Shown here piece after piece: positions 17,401 through 25,109 of a stretch of DNA of 64,000 bases. The position numbers and the translations under genes are program-made. The notes under the pieces are model-generated. The model had not been told where the DNA came from, searched no databases, and saw only the letters and a program-made list of their open reading frames with translations. Numbering within the stretch: the stretch's first letter is position 1; each line of letters opens with the position of its first letter. The DNA is from Microbaculum marinisediminis. Its GTDB lineage: Bacteria; Pseudomonadota; Alphaproteobacteria; Rhizobiales; Tepidamorphaceae. The DNA lies in contig NZ_JALIDZ010000002.1 in the NCBI RefSeq assembly GCF_025397915.1, positions 248,001 to 312,000 on the forward strand. The letters run 5' to 3'.

Positions 17401-18129
17401 TCAGTGGCCGAGATAGGCCGCGCGCACCTTCTCGTCGCTCATCACCTCGTGAAACGTGCCCGCCGCGATCACCTGGCCGAAGGTCATGACCACGGCGCGG
17501 TCGATCAGCGGTTCCAGCGAGCGCAGGTCGTGGCTGACGATGATGAAGGTCATGCCTTCCGCGCGCTTGCGGGCAAGCAGTTCCGAAATCTGGGCGATCT
17601 CGCCGACGGTCAGACCGGCGAAGACCTCGTCGAGCAGGATGATCTGCGGCGCCGTGGCCAGTGTGCGGGCCAGCTCCAGCTTGCGCAGGTCGCCCATCGA
17701 CAGCTCGCTCGGCTTGCGCGCCAGATCGCCGGCGTCGAAGCCGACGCTGCGGGCCAGCTCCAGCTCGGCCTCCGGGTCCGGCCCCTCGGTCAGCATCAGC
17801 CGGATGCTGTCCGGCATCAGGCCGACGCGGATGTTCTCGGCGACGTTGATTTCGCCGAACGGACGCGGCACCTGATAGGTGCGCGCTACCCCGCGCTTGA
17901 TGCGCTCGTAGGTCGGCAGCGCGGATATGTCCTGACCCTTAAGCCGGATCGCGCCGGAATTCTGCCGATGCTCGCCCATGATGAGGCTGAACACCGTGGT
18001 CTTGCCGGCGCCGTTGGGACCGATCAGGCCGAGCGACTCGCCCTGGCCGACCGAGAAGGTCAGATCGTTGGCGGCGGAGATGCCGCCGAACCGTTTGACG
18101 ACGCGGTCGACTTCAAGCAGCGGGGTCAC
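17401..18129 (-). CDS. livG: branched-chain amino acid-type ABC transporter ATPase (LivG)
   Basis: 242-residue ATPase: Walker A GPNGAGKTTVF, signature LSMGDLRKLELART, Walker B ILLDEVFAGLT, then IIVSHDLRSLEPL. GTG at 18129 is preferred because GGAGG sits 6 nt upstream and the protein then begins directly with the family pattern TPLLEVDRVVKRFGG. The start overlaps the end of livM by 17 nt. Confidence 0.92.
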   Translation of the reverse strand: MTPLLEVDRVVKRFGGISAANDLTFSVGQGESLGLIGPNGAGKTTVFSLIMGEHRQNSGAIRLKGQDISALPTYERIKRGVARTYQVPRPFGEINVAENIRVGLMPDSIRLMLTEGPDPEAELELARSVGFDAGDLARKPSELSMGDLRKLELARTLATAPQIILLDEVFAGLTVGEIAQISELLARKRAEGMTFIIVSHDLRSLEPLIDRAVVMTFGQVIAAGTFHEVMSDEKVRAAYLGH

Positions 18130-19090
18130 GGACGGCCTCCGGTTTCGGCTTGCCGCGGACCCGTTCGGCCGCATCGACGATGATCTGGTACAGGCCCTTG
18201 GGCTGGTACATGAAGAGCACCAGCGCGACGGTGCCGTAGATGAAGTAGCGTTCGGTGCCGGGCAGATAGGGCCGCAGGTATTCCAGCAGGAACGTGAGGA
18301 AGAAGGCGCCGGCCATCGGGCCGATGATGGTCGAGGCGCCGCCGATCAGCGACGCGACGATGATCGTGAACAGGAAATTGATGTCGAACAGGGCGCGCGG
18401 GGCGATCGAGCCGAGATAGTGGACGTAGAAGGCGCCGCCGACGCCGGCGACGAAGGCGCTGACCATGAAGGCGAACAGCTTGAGCTTCGTGGTGTTGAGG
18501 CCGCTGCCGCGCACCGATTCCTCGTTCATGCCGATGGCGCTCAGCGCCGTGCCGACGCGGGTGCGGTTCAGGCTCCACAGGAAGATGGCGATGACCGCCA
18601 TCAGCCCGAGCGAGAGGTAGAAGTTGTTGGTCGCCCCGCTCATAAGCGTCTTGACGCCGGATATGCCGCGCGTGCCGCCGGTCAGGTCGGGACGGATCAC
18701 CTGCACGAGCTGGTACATCAGCTCCATGAAGGCCAGCGTCACCAGTGCGAAATAGGAGCCGCGGATCCGCAGCGCCGGCAGGAAGAACAGCGTGCCGGCC
18801 AGCATGGTCGTGACGACGGCGGCGGGGATGGAGATCGAGACCGGCACGTGGAAGCGATAGGACAGGATCGCCGTGGTGTAGGCGCCGATGCCGATCAGAA
18901 ACGGGTGGCCGAAGCTGATGTAGCCGGTGCGGCCGGACAGGAAGTCCCAGCTCATGGCGAAGATCGCCAGATAGTTGGCGAAGATGAAGGTACGCAGCGT
19001 GCCCGAGGGAACAAGGTAGGGCAGCAGGCACATGCCGCCGACGAACAGGGCCCAGAGCAGGACGTGGCGCCAGGAGATGCCGGCCGCCAT
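18113..19090 (-). CDS. livM: branched-chain amino acid-type ABC transporter permease (LivM)
   Basis: 325-residue polytopic permease with LivM features: DFLSGRTGYISFGHPFLIGIGAY and GSYFALVTLAFMELMY, and the cytoplasmic loop SAIGMNEESVRGSGLNTTKLK. ATG 19090 lies 2 nt after the livH stop, so translation is coupled. The C-terminus extends into the livG start. Confidence 0.92.
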   Translation of the reverse strand: MAAGISWRHVLLWALFVGGMCLLPYLVPSGTLRTFIFANYLAIFAMSWDFLSGRTGYISFGHPFLIGIGAYTTAILSYRFHVPVSISIPAAVVTTMLAGTLFFLPALRIRGSYFALVTLAFMELMYQLVQVIRPDLTGGTRGISGVKTLMSGATNNFYLSLGLMAVIAIFLWSLNRTRVGTALSAIGMNEESVRGSGLNTTKLKLFAFMVSAFVAGVGGAFYVHYLGSIAPRALFDINFLFTIIVASLIGGASTIIGPMAGAFFLTFLLEYLRPYLPGTERYFIYGTVALVLFMYQPKGLYQIIVDAAERVRGKPKPEAVRDPAA

Positions 19091-19092
19091 CG

Positions 19093-19944
19093 CTACAGCT
19101 CCGCCCGGCCGAACAGGCCCCTGGGCATCATGACCAGGACCACGATGATGAGCAGCATGGTGAAGACGCCGCGCAGCTCGGCGGCGATGAAGGTGGTCGA
19201 GATCACCTCCATGAAGCCGATGATGTGGGCAACGACCAGGGTGCCGATGATCGAGCCGATGCCGCCGACGATGACGACCGCCACCGCGATGATCAGCGGC
19301 GAGACCCACATCGACGGATTGAGCTGGGTATAGCTGGCGAAGAAGACGCCGGCGATCGCGCCCAGGATGCCGGAGATGACCCAGGTGATGAGGTTGACCC
19401 GGTCGGGATCGATGCCGGAGATGGCGGCGCCCTTGATGTCCATCGAGACCGCCTGCATCGCCCGCCCGGTGAGGGTCCTGCGCACGAACAGGTAGAGCGC
19501 GCCGAGGATGACCCAGCTCGCCAGCGTCGCGGCGACGACGTTGTAGGTGACCGCCGCGCCGCCGATCCAGACGACTCCGGGCACGATCGGCTGCAGCACC
19601 TTGGAGCTGTCGTTGAAGATCAGCACGATGCCGGCCTGCACGACGACGGCGAGGATCAGGGTGGAGATCTCCACCGCCACGTGGTCGCCCTTCAGCGGCT
19701 TGACGATGAAGCCGTATTTCAGGCTGCCGGCGAGCGCGCCGACGGCAATCGCCGCCGCCATGCCGACGGCCATCGGCAGGCCGAGCGTCTGCGCCATGTA
19801 GAAATAGACGTAGGCGCCGAGCATCAGGTAGGCGCCATAGGCGAGGTCGAGGACCCGGCCGACGCTGAAGATCAGCGTGAAGCCGATCGCGATCAGCGAA
19901 TAGAGCCCGCTCAACAACAGCCCCTGGATAATGACCTGGATCAT
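19093..19944 (-). CDS. livH: branched-chain amino acid-type ABC transporter permease (LivH)
   Basis: 283-residue polytopic permease of the LivH type: QGLLLSGLYSLIAIGFTLIFSVGRVLDLAYGA at the N-terminus and the loop RAMQAVSMDIKGAAISGIDPDRV. It pairs with LivM to form the channel. It follows the binding-protein gene by 100 bp, consistent with one operon. Confidence 0.92.
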   Translation of the reverse strand: MIQVIIQGLLLSGLYSLIAIGFTLIFSVGRVLDLAYGAYLMLGAYVYFYMAQTLGLPMAVGMAAAIAVGALAGSLKYGFIVKPLKGDHVAVEISTLILAVVVQAGIVLIFNDSSKVLQPIVPGVVWIGGAAVTYNVVAATLASWVILGALYLFVRRTLTGRAMQAVSMDIKGAAISGIDPDRVNLITWVISGILGAIAGVFFASYTQLNPSMWVSPLIIAVAVVIVGGIGSIIGTLVVAHIIGFMEVISTTFIAAELRGVFTMLLIIVVLVMMPRGLFGRAEL

Positions 19945-20044
19945 CGGAAGGCTGGCCCCGGCCGATCTTCGATTGTCGATGTCGGTTGCGTCTTTGCGGC
20001 CCCCGCGCCGGGCTTATGCGCGCCCGGCGCGGCGAGCCCGGAGA

Positions 20045-21352
20045 CTACTGCTTGATCCAGGACGGCAGCTTGAAGTCGCCGTTGGCGTATTTGGGCGGGT
20101 AGACGACATGCGGCGTCCCGTCCTCGTACCACTGGATGACGACCATCGACGGCGCGCCGTCGTCATAGGGCGGCGTGATGTCGAATTTCAGGTTGTGCGG
20201 ATAGGTGCGGCCGGTGCGCGGCTCGACCTCGCCCGGCTTCCAGAAGGCGTAGCGCATCCACAGCTCGCCGTCCTTCTCGAACACCCAGTCCTCGTTCAGC
20301 ATCGCGTCGACCCAGTTGTCGAGCGGCTGGAAACCGCCGGCCTTCTCGGCGGCGTCGAAGGCCTGCAGCACGCCCCAATAGGCGTTGAAGCCGTTGAAGT
20401 GGGGGAACTTCGGCCGGTCGTCGCCGTAGCGGGCGACGTACTTGTCGGCGAAGGCCTGGTCCTTGTCGTCGAGCTGGAAGCCCACCGAGGGGATCGGGCT
20501 CAGCGAGGAGATGCCGCCGCCAGCGCCGCCGGTGTCCTCCCAGTACTCGTGGCCCAGCGTCGCCACCGCGACACCGGTCATGGCCAGCGGAACCTGGAAC
20601 TTCACGTATTGCGAGGAGACGACCTGCCCGTTCACCGAGGAGATCAGATAGATGAAGTCGGCCCCGCTATCGACCGCCTTGGAGAAGATCGGCGAGAAGT
20701 CGACCGTGGCGGTGTCGTAGACGATCGTGTCGACGACCTCGATGCCGGCTTCCGGCGCGAGCAGTTGGGTGACGAGGCCGTTGATGGCGTTGCCGAACGC
20801 GGTGTCCTCCTGGAGGATCACCACCTTCTCCCAGCCCATCTTGTCCTTCAGCACGTCCTTGCCGAAATCGACGTACAGCGTGGCCAGCGCCTCGTCGGAG
20901 GCGATGTTCATGAAGTACATCTTGTAGGTCTCGTAGTCCTCGACCAGCTTGTCGATGATGCCGATGTTCGAGGTCCAGGTGTCCAGCGTCGGGATCTTGT
21001 ATTCGACCATGCGCGGCAGCCAGCCGAGCGACACGTCGTCGATGGAGCCCGAAACGATGAAGTCGACGTTCTCGGTCTCGGCGAGATACTCGTAGGCCTT
21101 GATGCCCTCCGTCACGTCGCCGCCGGTGTCGGCCTCGACCAGGACGATCTGGCGGCCGCCGAGAACGCCGCCTTTCTCATTGAGCTCGTCGATCGCGATC
21201 TGTGCGCCGCGAAGGGTGCTTCTGCCGGTGTCGGAGGCCAGCGATCCAATGAATCCCACCTTCACCGGCTCCTGCGCAGACGCGGTGGTGGCTGCGAACG
21301 CCGATCCCGAAACCACCAGCGCGGCGGCGACTGTCCGTAACGTCCATCCCAT
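20045..21352 (-). CDS. Liv-type ABC transporter substrate-binding protein
   Basis: 435-residue periplasmic binding protein. The signal peptide is clear (MGWTLRTVAAALVVSGSAFA). The mature start VKVGFIGSLASDTGRSTLRGAQIAIDELN is the type I periplasmic-fold pattern of leucine/amide-binding proteins, and later segments GKDVLKDKMGWEKVVILQEDTAFG fit the second lobe. ATG 21352 has AAGGGGA upstream. The operon is preceded by one of three matching operator repeats shared with the BMC and glx operons, so its ligand is likely the substrate of that pathway. Confidence 0.88.
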   Translation of the reverse strand: MGWTLRTVAAALVVSGSAFAATTASAQEPVKVGFIGSLASDTGRSTLRGAQIAIDELNEKGGVLGGRQIVLVEADTGGDVTEGIKAYEYLAETENVDFIVSGSIDDVSLGWLPRMVEYKIPTLDTWTSNIGIIDKLVEDYETYKMYFMNIASDEALATLYVDFGKDVLKDKMGWEKVVILQEDTAFGNAINGLVTQLLAPEAGIEVVDTIVYDTATVDFSPIFSKAVDSGADFIYLISSVNGQVVSSQYVKFQVPLAMTGVAVATLGHEYWEDTGGAGGGISSLSPIPSVGFQLDDKDQAFADKYVARYGDDRPKFPHFNGFNAYWGVLQAFDAAEKAGGFQPLDNWVDAMLNEDWVFEKDGELWMRYAFWKPGEVEPRTGRTYPHNLKFDITPPYDDGAPSMVVIQWYEDGTPHVVYPPKYANGDFKLPSWIKQ

Positions 21353-21402
21353 TGTCTTTGTTCCCCTTCCGTGACCGGTTATGACCTGCCCTTAGCGTTA
21401 TT

Positions 21403-21422
21403 GTATTCTGTATACAGTACAC
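21403..21422. promoter_or_regulatory. triple heptad operator, copy 1
   Basis: GTATTC T GTATAC A GTACAC: three GTA-NC hexamers phased every 7 bp on the plus strand, about 50 bp upstream of the binding-protein start. The middle unit GTATAC is itself palindromic, as in many GntR/FCD operators. The same arrangement recurs at 28354 and 32840 only. Confidence 0.75.
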
Positions 21423-21480
21423 GGCCTGAATGACCCGTCAATTGCTCGGCGGCTAAAAAATGCCCCGCCGGAACGGCCGA

Positions 21481-21897
21481 TCAGCCGCCGAAAACCACCG
21501 TCCCGTCGGGCTCGTGGATCAGGGCGTCGGCCTCGATCTCGATCATCATGCCGGGCTGGGTCAGACCGGCCTCGACGCCGCTCGTCACCGGGTCTATGCC
21601 CTTAAACACCTCGCCGTGGGCGCGGACGAAATCGCCGCCGCCCCGGGCCATGTCGGTCAGGAACGCGCGGGTGCGCACCACGTGGCGCATCTCGGCGCCG
21701 ACCTCGGCCAGCGCCGCCTCGATGCGGCCGAAGATGTACATGGCCTGGCGATAGGTATCGCCCGGCGCATGCAGCCGGCCGGTCGGCTCGATCGCCGTGG
21801 TGCCGGCCACGAAGACGAAGGGGCCGATCCGCTTGGCCCGGCAATACGACCCGACCTCCTCGAAACGGCCGCCGGATTTGAAGGTCCGCACGACCAT
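21481..21897 (-). CDS. Rid-family (YjgF/YER057c/UK114) protein
   Basis: 138-residue Rid protein, last gene of the BMC operon, 5 bp after the malate dehydrogenase gene. Typical members hydrolyse reactive imines/enamines released by amine-oxidising or PLP enzymes. Here the catalytic Arg expected in the PARS motif of RidA is replaced (the aligned stretch reads DPVTSGVEAG), so it is probably not a RidA-type deaminase but one of the divergent Rid classes. Its presence fits chemistry that generates imines, such as N-alkyl amino acid oxidation. Confidence 0.85.
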   Translation of the reverse strand: MVVRTFKSGGRFEEVGSYCRAKRIGPFVFVAGTTAIEPTGRLHAPGDTYRQAMYIFGRIEAALAEVGAEMRHVVRTRAFLTDMARGGGDFVRAHGEVFKGIDPVTSGVEAGLTQPGMMIEIEADALIHEPDGTVVFGG

Positions 21898-21902
21898 GGC
21901 GG

Positions 21903-23090
21903 CTACAGCCCGAGCCGGCTGCGGATCGCCTCGGCGGCGGCGCGCAGCGCCGCAAGCTCGGCGTCCGTCAGCTTCAGTTCCTCGACGGAGACCAGCCCGG
22001 CCCGGCCCAGATGGCAGGGAACGCCGAGCACCACGCCGGCGATGCCGTACTCGCCGTCGAGCATGACCGAGACCGGGACCGGCCCGGTGCGCGCGCCGCG
22101 GATATGGTCGATCAGCTCGATCGCGGCATGAGCCGGGGCAAGCGTGGCCGACCCGCTCTTGCGCAGGGCCACCACCTGCCCGCCTCCGGTGACCGCGTCC
22201 TTGACGCAGGCGTCGATCCGCGCGGGCGACAGGAAAACGTCGAGCGGGCGCCCCCTGATGCGCGAAAGCGAGACGATCGGCGCCATCTCGTCGCCGTGGG
22301 ATCCCAGTGTCATCGCCTCGACATCGGCCGGGCCGACGCCCGCCGCCGCCGCCAGCGCATTGCGGAAGCGGCTGGAATCAAGCGTGCCGGCCATGCCGAG
22401 CACCCGTTCGCGCGGGAAGCCGGTGGCGCGCAGCATCTCCACGGTCATCTCGTCGAGCGGGTTGGTGACGACGATGACGATCGCCCCGGGCGCCTGCGTG
22501 CGGATCGCCTCGGCGGCGGCCTGGACGACCCGGCGGTTGACGTCGATCAGGTCGGCCCGCGACATGCCGGGCGTGCGCGGCCGCCCGGCGGTGACGACCA
22601 CCACGTCGGCGCCGGACACGAGCGCCGCATCGGTGCCGCCGACGGCGCGGGCGCGGGTGCGGCTGATGCCGCTGGCATGGTTGAGATCGAGCGCGACCGC
22701 CTCGGCCAGCCCCGGCGTGATGTCGATCAGGGCGATTTCGTCGACGAGATCGGCGTTCGCCGCCAGGTGGCCGATAGTGCCGCCGACGCCGCCGGCGCCG
22801 ATCAGGGCGAGCTTGGTCAGGCGGCGGGCGTTGCGCGGTGTCGCCGGCTTCGGCGCGACCCATTTCGGCGAGCGACGGTAGAGGACGCGGCGCAGCGACG
22901 TGCCGCCGTCAGTGCGCGCGACGGCGGGGCGCTCGATCGGGCCGTCCACCAGCCTGATGCCGAGCCGTTGCGCCGTTTCGCTGGCCAGCGCCGTGACGAT
23001 GTCGCCGGGCAGGATCTCGACCACGATGCGGCCGCGCGCCCGCGCCTCCTCGACATGTTCAGCCCCGATGACACGGCGGCCGGCGGCCAT
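21903..23090 (-). CDS. malate dehydrogenase with N-terminal BMC-type extension
   Basis: 395 residues. From about residue 91 it is a lactate/malate dehydrogenase: Rossmann motif LALIGAGGVGGTIG, active-site loop GRPRTPGMSR with the Arg that favours malate/oxaloacetate, MAGTLDSSRFR, and catalytic His in GSHGDEMAP. Residues 1-90 are extra: a compact segment (VEILPGDIVTALASETAQRLGIRL) and then a basic linker (RRVLYRRSPKW). ATG 23090 overlaps the stop of the shell gene by one base. A likely role is NAD+ regeneration inside the microcompartment, with the extension as a targeting region (inference). Confidence 0.85.
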   Translation of the reverse strand: MAAGRRVIGAEHVEEARARGRIVVEILPGDIVTALASETAQRLGIRLVDGPIERPAVARTDGGTSLRRVLYRRSPKWVAPKPATPRNARRLTKLALIGAGGVGGTIGHLAANADLVDEIALIDITPGLAEAVALDLNHASGISRTRARAVGGTDAALVSGADVVVVTAGRPRTPGMSRADLIDVNRRVVQAAAEAIRTQAPGAIVIVVTNPLDEMTVEMLRATGFPRERVLGMAGTLDSSRFRNALAAAAGVGPADVEAMTLGSHGDEMAPIVSLSRIRGRPLDVFLSPARIDACVKDAVTGGGQVVALRKSGSATLAPAHAAIELIDHIRGARTGPVPVSVMLDGEYGIAGVVLGVPCHLGRAGLVSVEELKLTDAELAALRAAAEAIRSRLGL

Positions 23091-23719
23091 TATTCCGGTG
23101 TCCCCTCGACGGCTTCGATGGCGGCGACGGCGGCGTCCACCGCGGCCTTCACCGAATTCTCCGATCCCGACACGAACAGGCGGCCGAAGCGGCCGACCGC
23201 GCGCACCTCGACGATGTCGATCTCGGCGGACTTCTCCGCCTCGTTGGCGGCGATCGAGATATAGGCGGCCGGCGCGCATTCGATGATGCCCAGCGTCTGG
23301 CCGGGAACGACCAGCGTCCCCTTGCGCCACTTGTTGAGGAGCTGCGCCTGATAGGGCTCGACCGAGGTGATGATCTGGGTCGAGGCGACGGTGGGCTTCA
23401 CCCGGTCGCGCATCGAGGCGCCGAGTTCGGCGAGGATCGCCTCGCGGGCCGCCGTCACCTCGGCGTTGGAGGGCGAGCGCAGGATGAAGAAGCCGAACTC
23501 GCGCTCGACGATCTGGCTGGTCGCCTCCACCGAGCTCGCCTTCAGCGCCCGGTCGATCAGGGAGAACACGCCGTTGCCGGGCGCCAGCTCGCCGATCAGG
23601 ATGGTGTCGCCCGACAGCGGGATCGAGCCCTGCACCGTCGCGCCGTTATAGGCGGCGAATTTCGGTTGCAGGTTGTCGATCTGCACCAGCGCGCGGATGG
23701 TGATGTCGCTCCTGGTCAT
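23090..23719 (-). CDS. tandem-domain BMC shell protein (BMC-T)
   Basis: 209-residue trimer-forming shell protein with two BMC folds, roughly residues 1-105 and 106-209. Recognisable pieces are SGDTILIGELAPGNGVFSLIDRALKAS in the first half, and in the second half PGQTLGIIECAPAAYISIAANEAEKSAEIDIV followed by GRLFVSGSENSVKAAVDAA. BMC-T proteins form pseudo-hexameric tiles, often with larger pores for cofactors. It sits between the aldehyde dehydrogenase (10-bp gap) and malate dehydrogenase (1-nt overlap). Confidence 0.9.
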   Translation of the reverse strand: MTRSDITIRALVQIDNLQPKFAAYNGATVQGSIPLSGDTILIGELAPGNGVFSLIDRALKASSVEATSQIVEREFGFFILRSPSNAEVTAAREAILAELGASMRDRVKPTVASTQIITSVEPYQAQLLNKWRKGTLVVPGQTLGIIECAPAAYISIAANEAEKSAEIDIVEVRAVGRFGRLFVSGSENSVKAAVDAAVAAIEAVEGTPE

Positions 23720-23729
23720 GCCCTGGACC

Positions 23730-25109
23730 CTACTCCCCGTATTCCTCGTAGATGTCGCGCCATGGCCGGTTCTCGTAGGCGACGCGCTTGATGTTGATGA
23801 GGTGAAGCGCGGTCACGTTGTCGGACGTGATCGAGCCCGACCAGGTGCCTGTGCCGAGCATGAAGCTCGGCTCCAGGTCCGTCGAATAGCCCATGCCGCC
23901 GGTGATCGCCGGCGTGTTCACCAGGACGCGGCCGGTCGGAACGGTGGCGTAGCGGGCGACGATCGCGGGATCGTCGCAGTGGATGACGGCGCTATGGCCC
24001 CAGCCGCCGAACATGGCGATCGAATGGGCGATCTCGATGCCCGCCTCCGAGTTGCGCGCTTCGTAGAAGGCCAGCACCGGATTGAGCTTTTCCGCCGATA
24101 GTGGCCTTTGCCAGCCGACCTCGGTCTCCTCGGAAACGAGGCAGCGCGTGCGCGGCGGGATCGAGAAGTCGGCGCGCCTGGCCAGCGCCTCCGGCGACTG
24201 GCCGACGCTGTCCGGCGCGATCGCGTTGTGCTCGGTGAAGATCACCCGGGCAAGCCTGTCGGCCTCCGCCGGGGTACAGAAATAGGCGCCGCGCAGCTTC
24301 ATCTCGTGGCGCAGCTCGCGGGCGATCTGGCGGTCGGCGACCACCGCCTGCTCGGAGACGCAGGCCGTGCCGTAGTCGAAGCTCTTCGACATGACGATCT
24401 GCTCGGCGACCTCGCCAAGCTGGTCCGCCTTGGAGGCATGGACGTAGCAGGGCACGTTGCCGGCGCCCACGGCGAGCGTCGGCTTGCCCGAGGAATAGGC
24501 GGCGCGGACCATCGCCGGGCCGCCCGTGGCCATGACGACGGAGGTGCGGCGGTGCCGCATCAGCTCGCCGGTGCCCTGGATCGTGACGTGATCGAGGCAC
24601 TGGATCAGGCCCTTCGGCGCGCCCATCTGCTCGGCAGCCTCGGCCATGAGGCGGGTCGTTTCCAGGCCGCATCGCACGCCGCGCGGATGCGGCGCGCAGA
24701 CGATCGCGTTGCCCGCCTTCACCGCCGACAACACCTTGTAGATGATCGTCGAGGTCGGGTTGGTGACGGGGATCAGGGCCGCGACCACGCCCATCGGCTC
24801 GCCGATCGCGGCGACCTTGGTGGCGTCGTCGCGCCACAGCACGCCGAGGGTCGTCACGTCGCGCAGATAGTCGGCCACCGCCAGGGCGTTGAACAGGTTC
24901 TTCACCCGCTTGTCCGGCACGTTGCCGTAGCCCGTCTCCTCCACCGCGAGTTCGCCGAGGCGCTTGGCCTCCGGCTCGATGGCGCGCGCCATGGCGTCGA
25001 CCAGGGCGTCGATCGCCTTCGGATCGGTGCCGAGGAACCGGCGATAGGCCTCGAAGGCCGTGTCGGCGGCGCGCCGGGCCGCGGCGATCGACTTGAGATC
25101 GTCATCCAT
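23730..25109 (-). CDS. CoA-acylating aldehyde dehydrogenase (BMC-associated)
   Basis: 459-residue ALDH of the acylating branch (EutE/PduP/SauS type), which converts an aldehyde plus CoA and NAD+ to acyl-CoA. The nucleophile is Cys250 in SFDYGTACVSEQ; upstream are PVTNPTSTIIYKVLSAVKAGNA and AVGAGNVPCYVH, as in acetaldehyde and sulfoacetaldehyde dehydrogenases. The N-terminal amphipathic helix (SIAAARRAADTAFEAYRRFLG) could contribute to encapsulation. It is the signature aldehyde-handling enzyme of a metabolosome. Substrate chain cannot be read from sequence. Confidence 0.88.
   Translation of the reverse strand: MDDDLKSIAAARRAADTAFEAYRRFLGTDPKAIDALVDAMARAIEPEAKRLGELAVEETGYGNVPDKRVKNLFNALAVADYLRDVTTLGVLWRDDATKVAAIGEPMGVVAALIPVTNPTSTIIYKVLSAVKAGNAIVCAPHPRGVRCGLETTRLMAEAAEQMGAPKGLIQCLDHVTIQGTGELMRHRRTSVVMATGGPAMVRAAYSSGKPTLAVGAGNVPCYVHASKADQLGEVAEQIVMSKSFDYGTACVSEQAVVADRQIARELRHEMKLRGAYFCTPAEADRLARVIFTEHNAIAPDSVGQSPEALARRADFSIPPRTRCLVSEETEVGWQRPLSAEKLNPVLAFYEARNSEAGIEIAHSIAMFGGWGHSAVIHCDDPAIVARYATVPTGRVLVNTPAITGGMGYSTDLEPSFMLGTGTWSGSITSDNVTALHLINIKRVAYENRPWRDIYEEYGE

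Noticed and set aside
23730-25109. Assigning the aldehyde dehydrogenase specifically to sulfoacetaldehyde (taurine pathway)
   Set aside because: It resembles SauS as much as EutE/PduP, and no taurine or sulfonate gene is nearby, so the substrate was left open.
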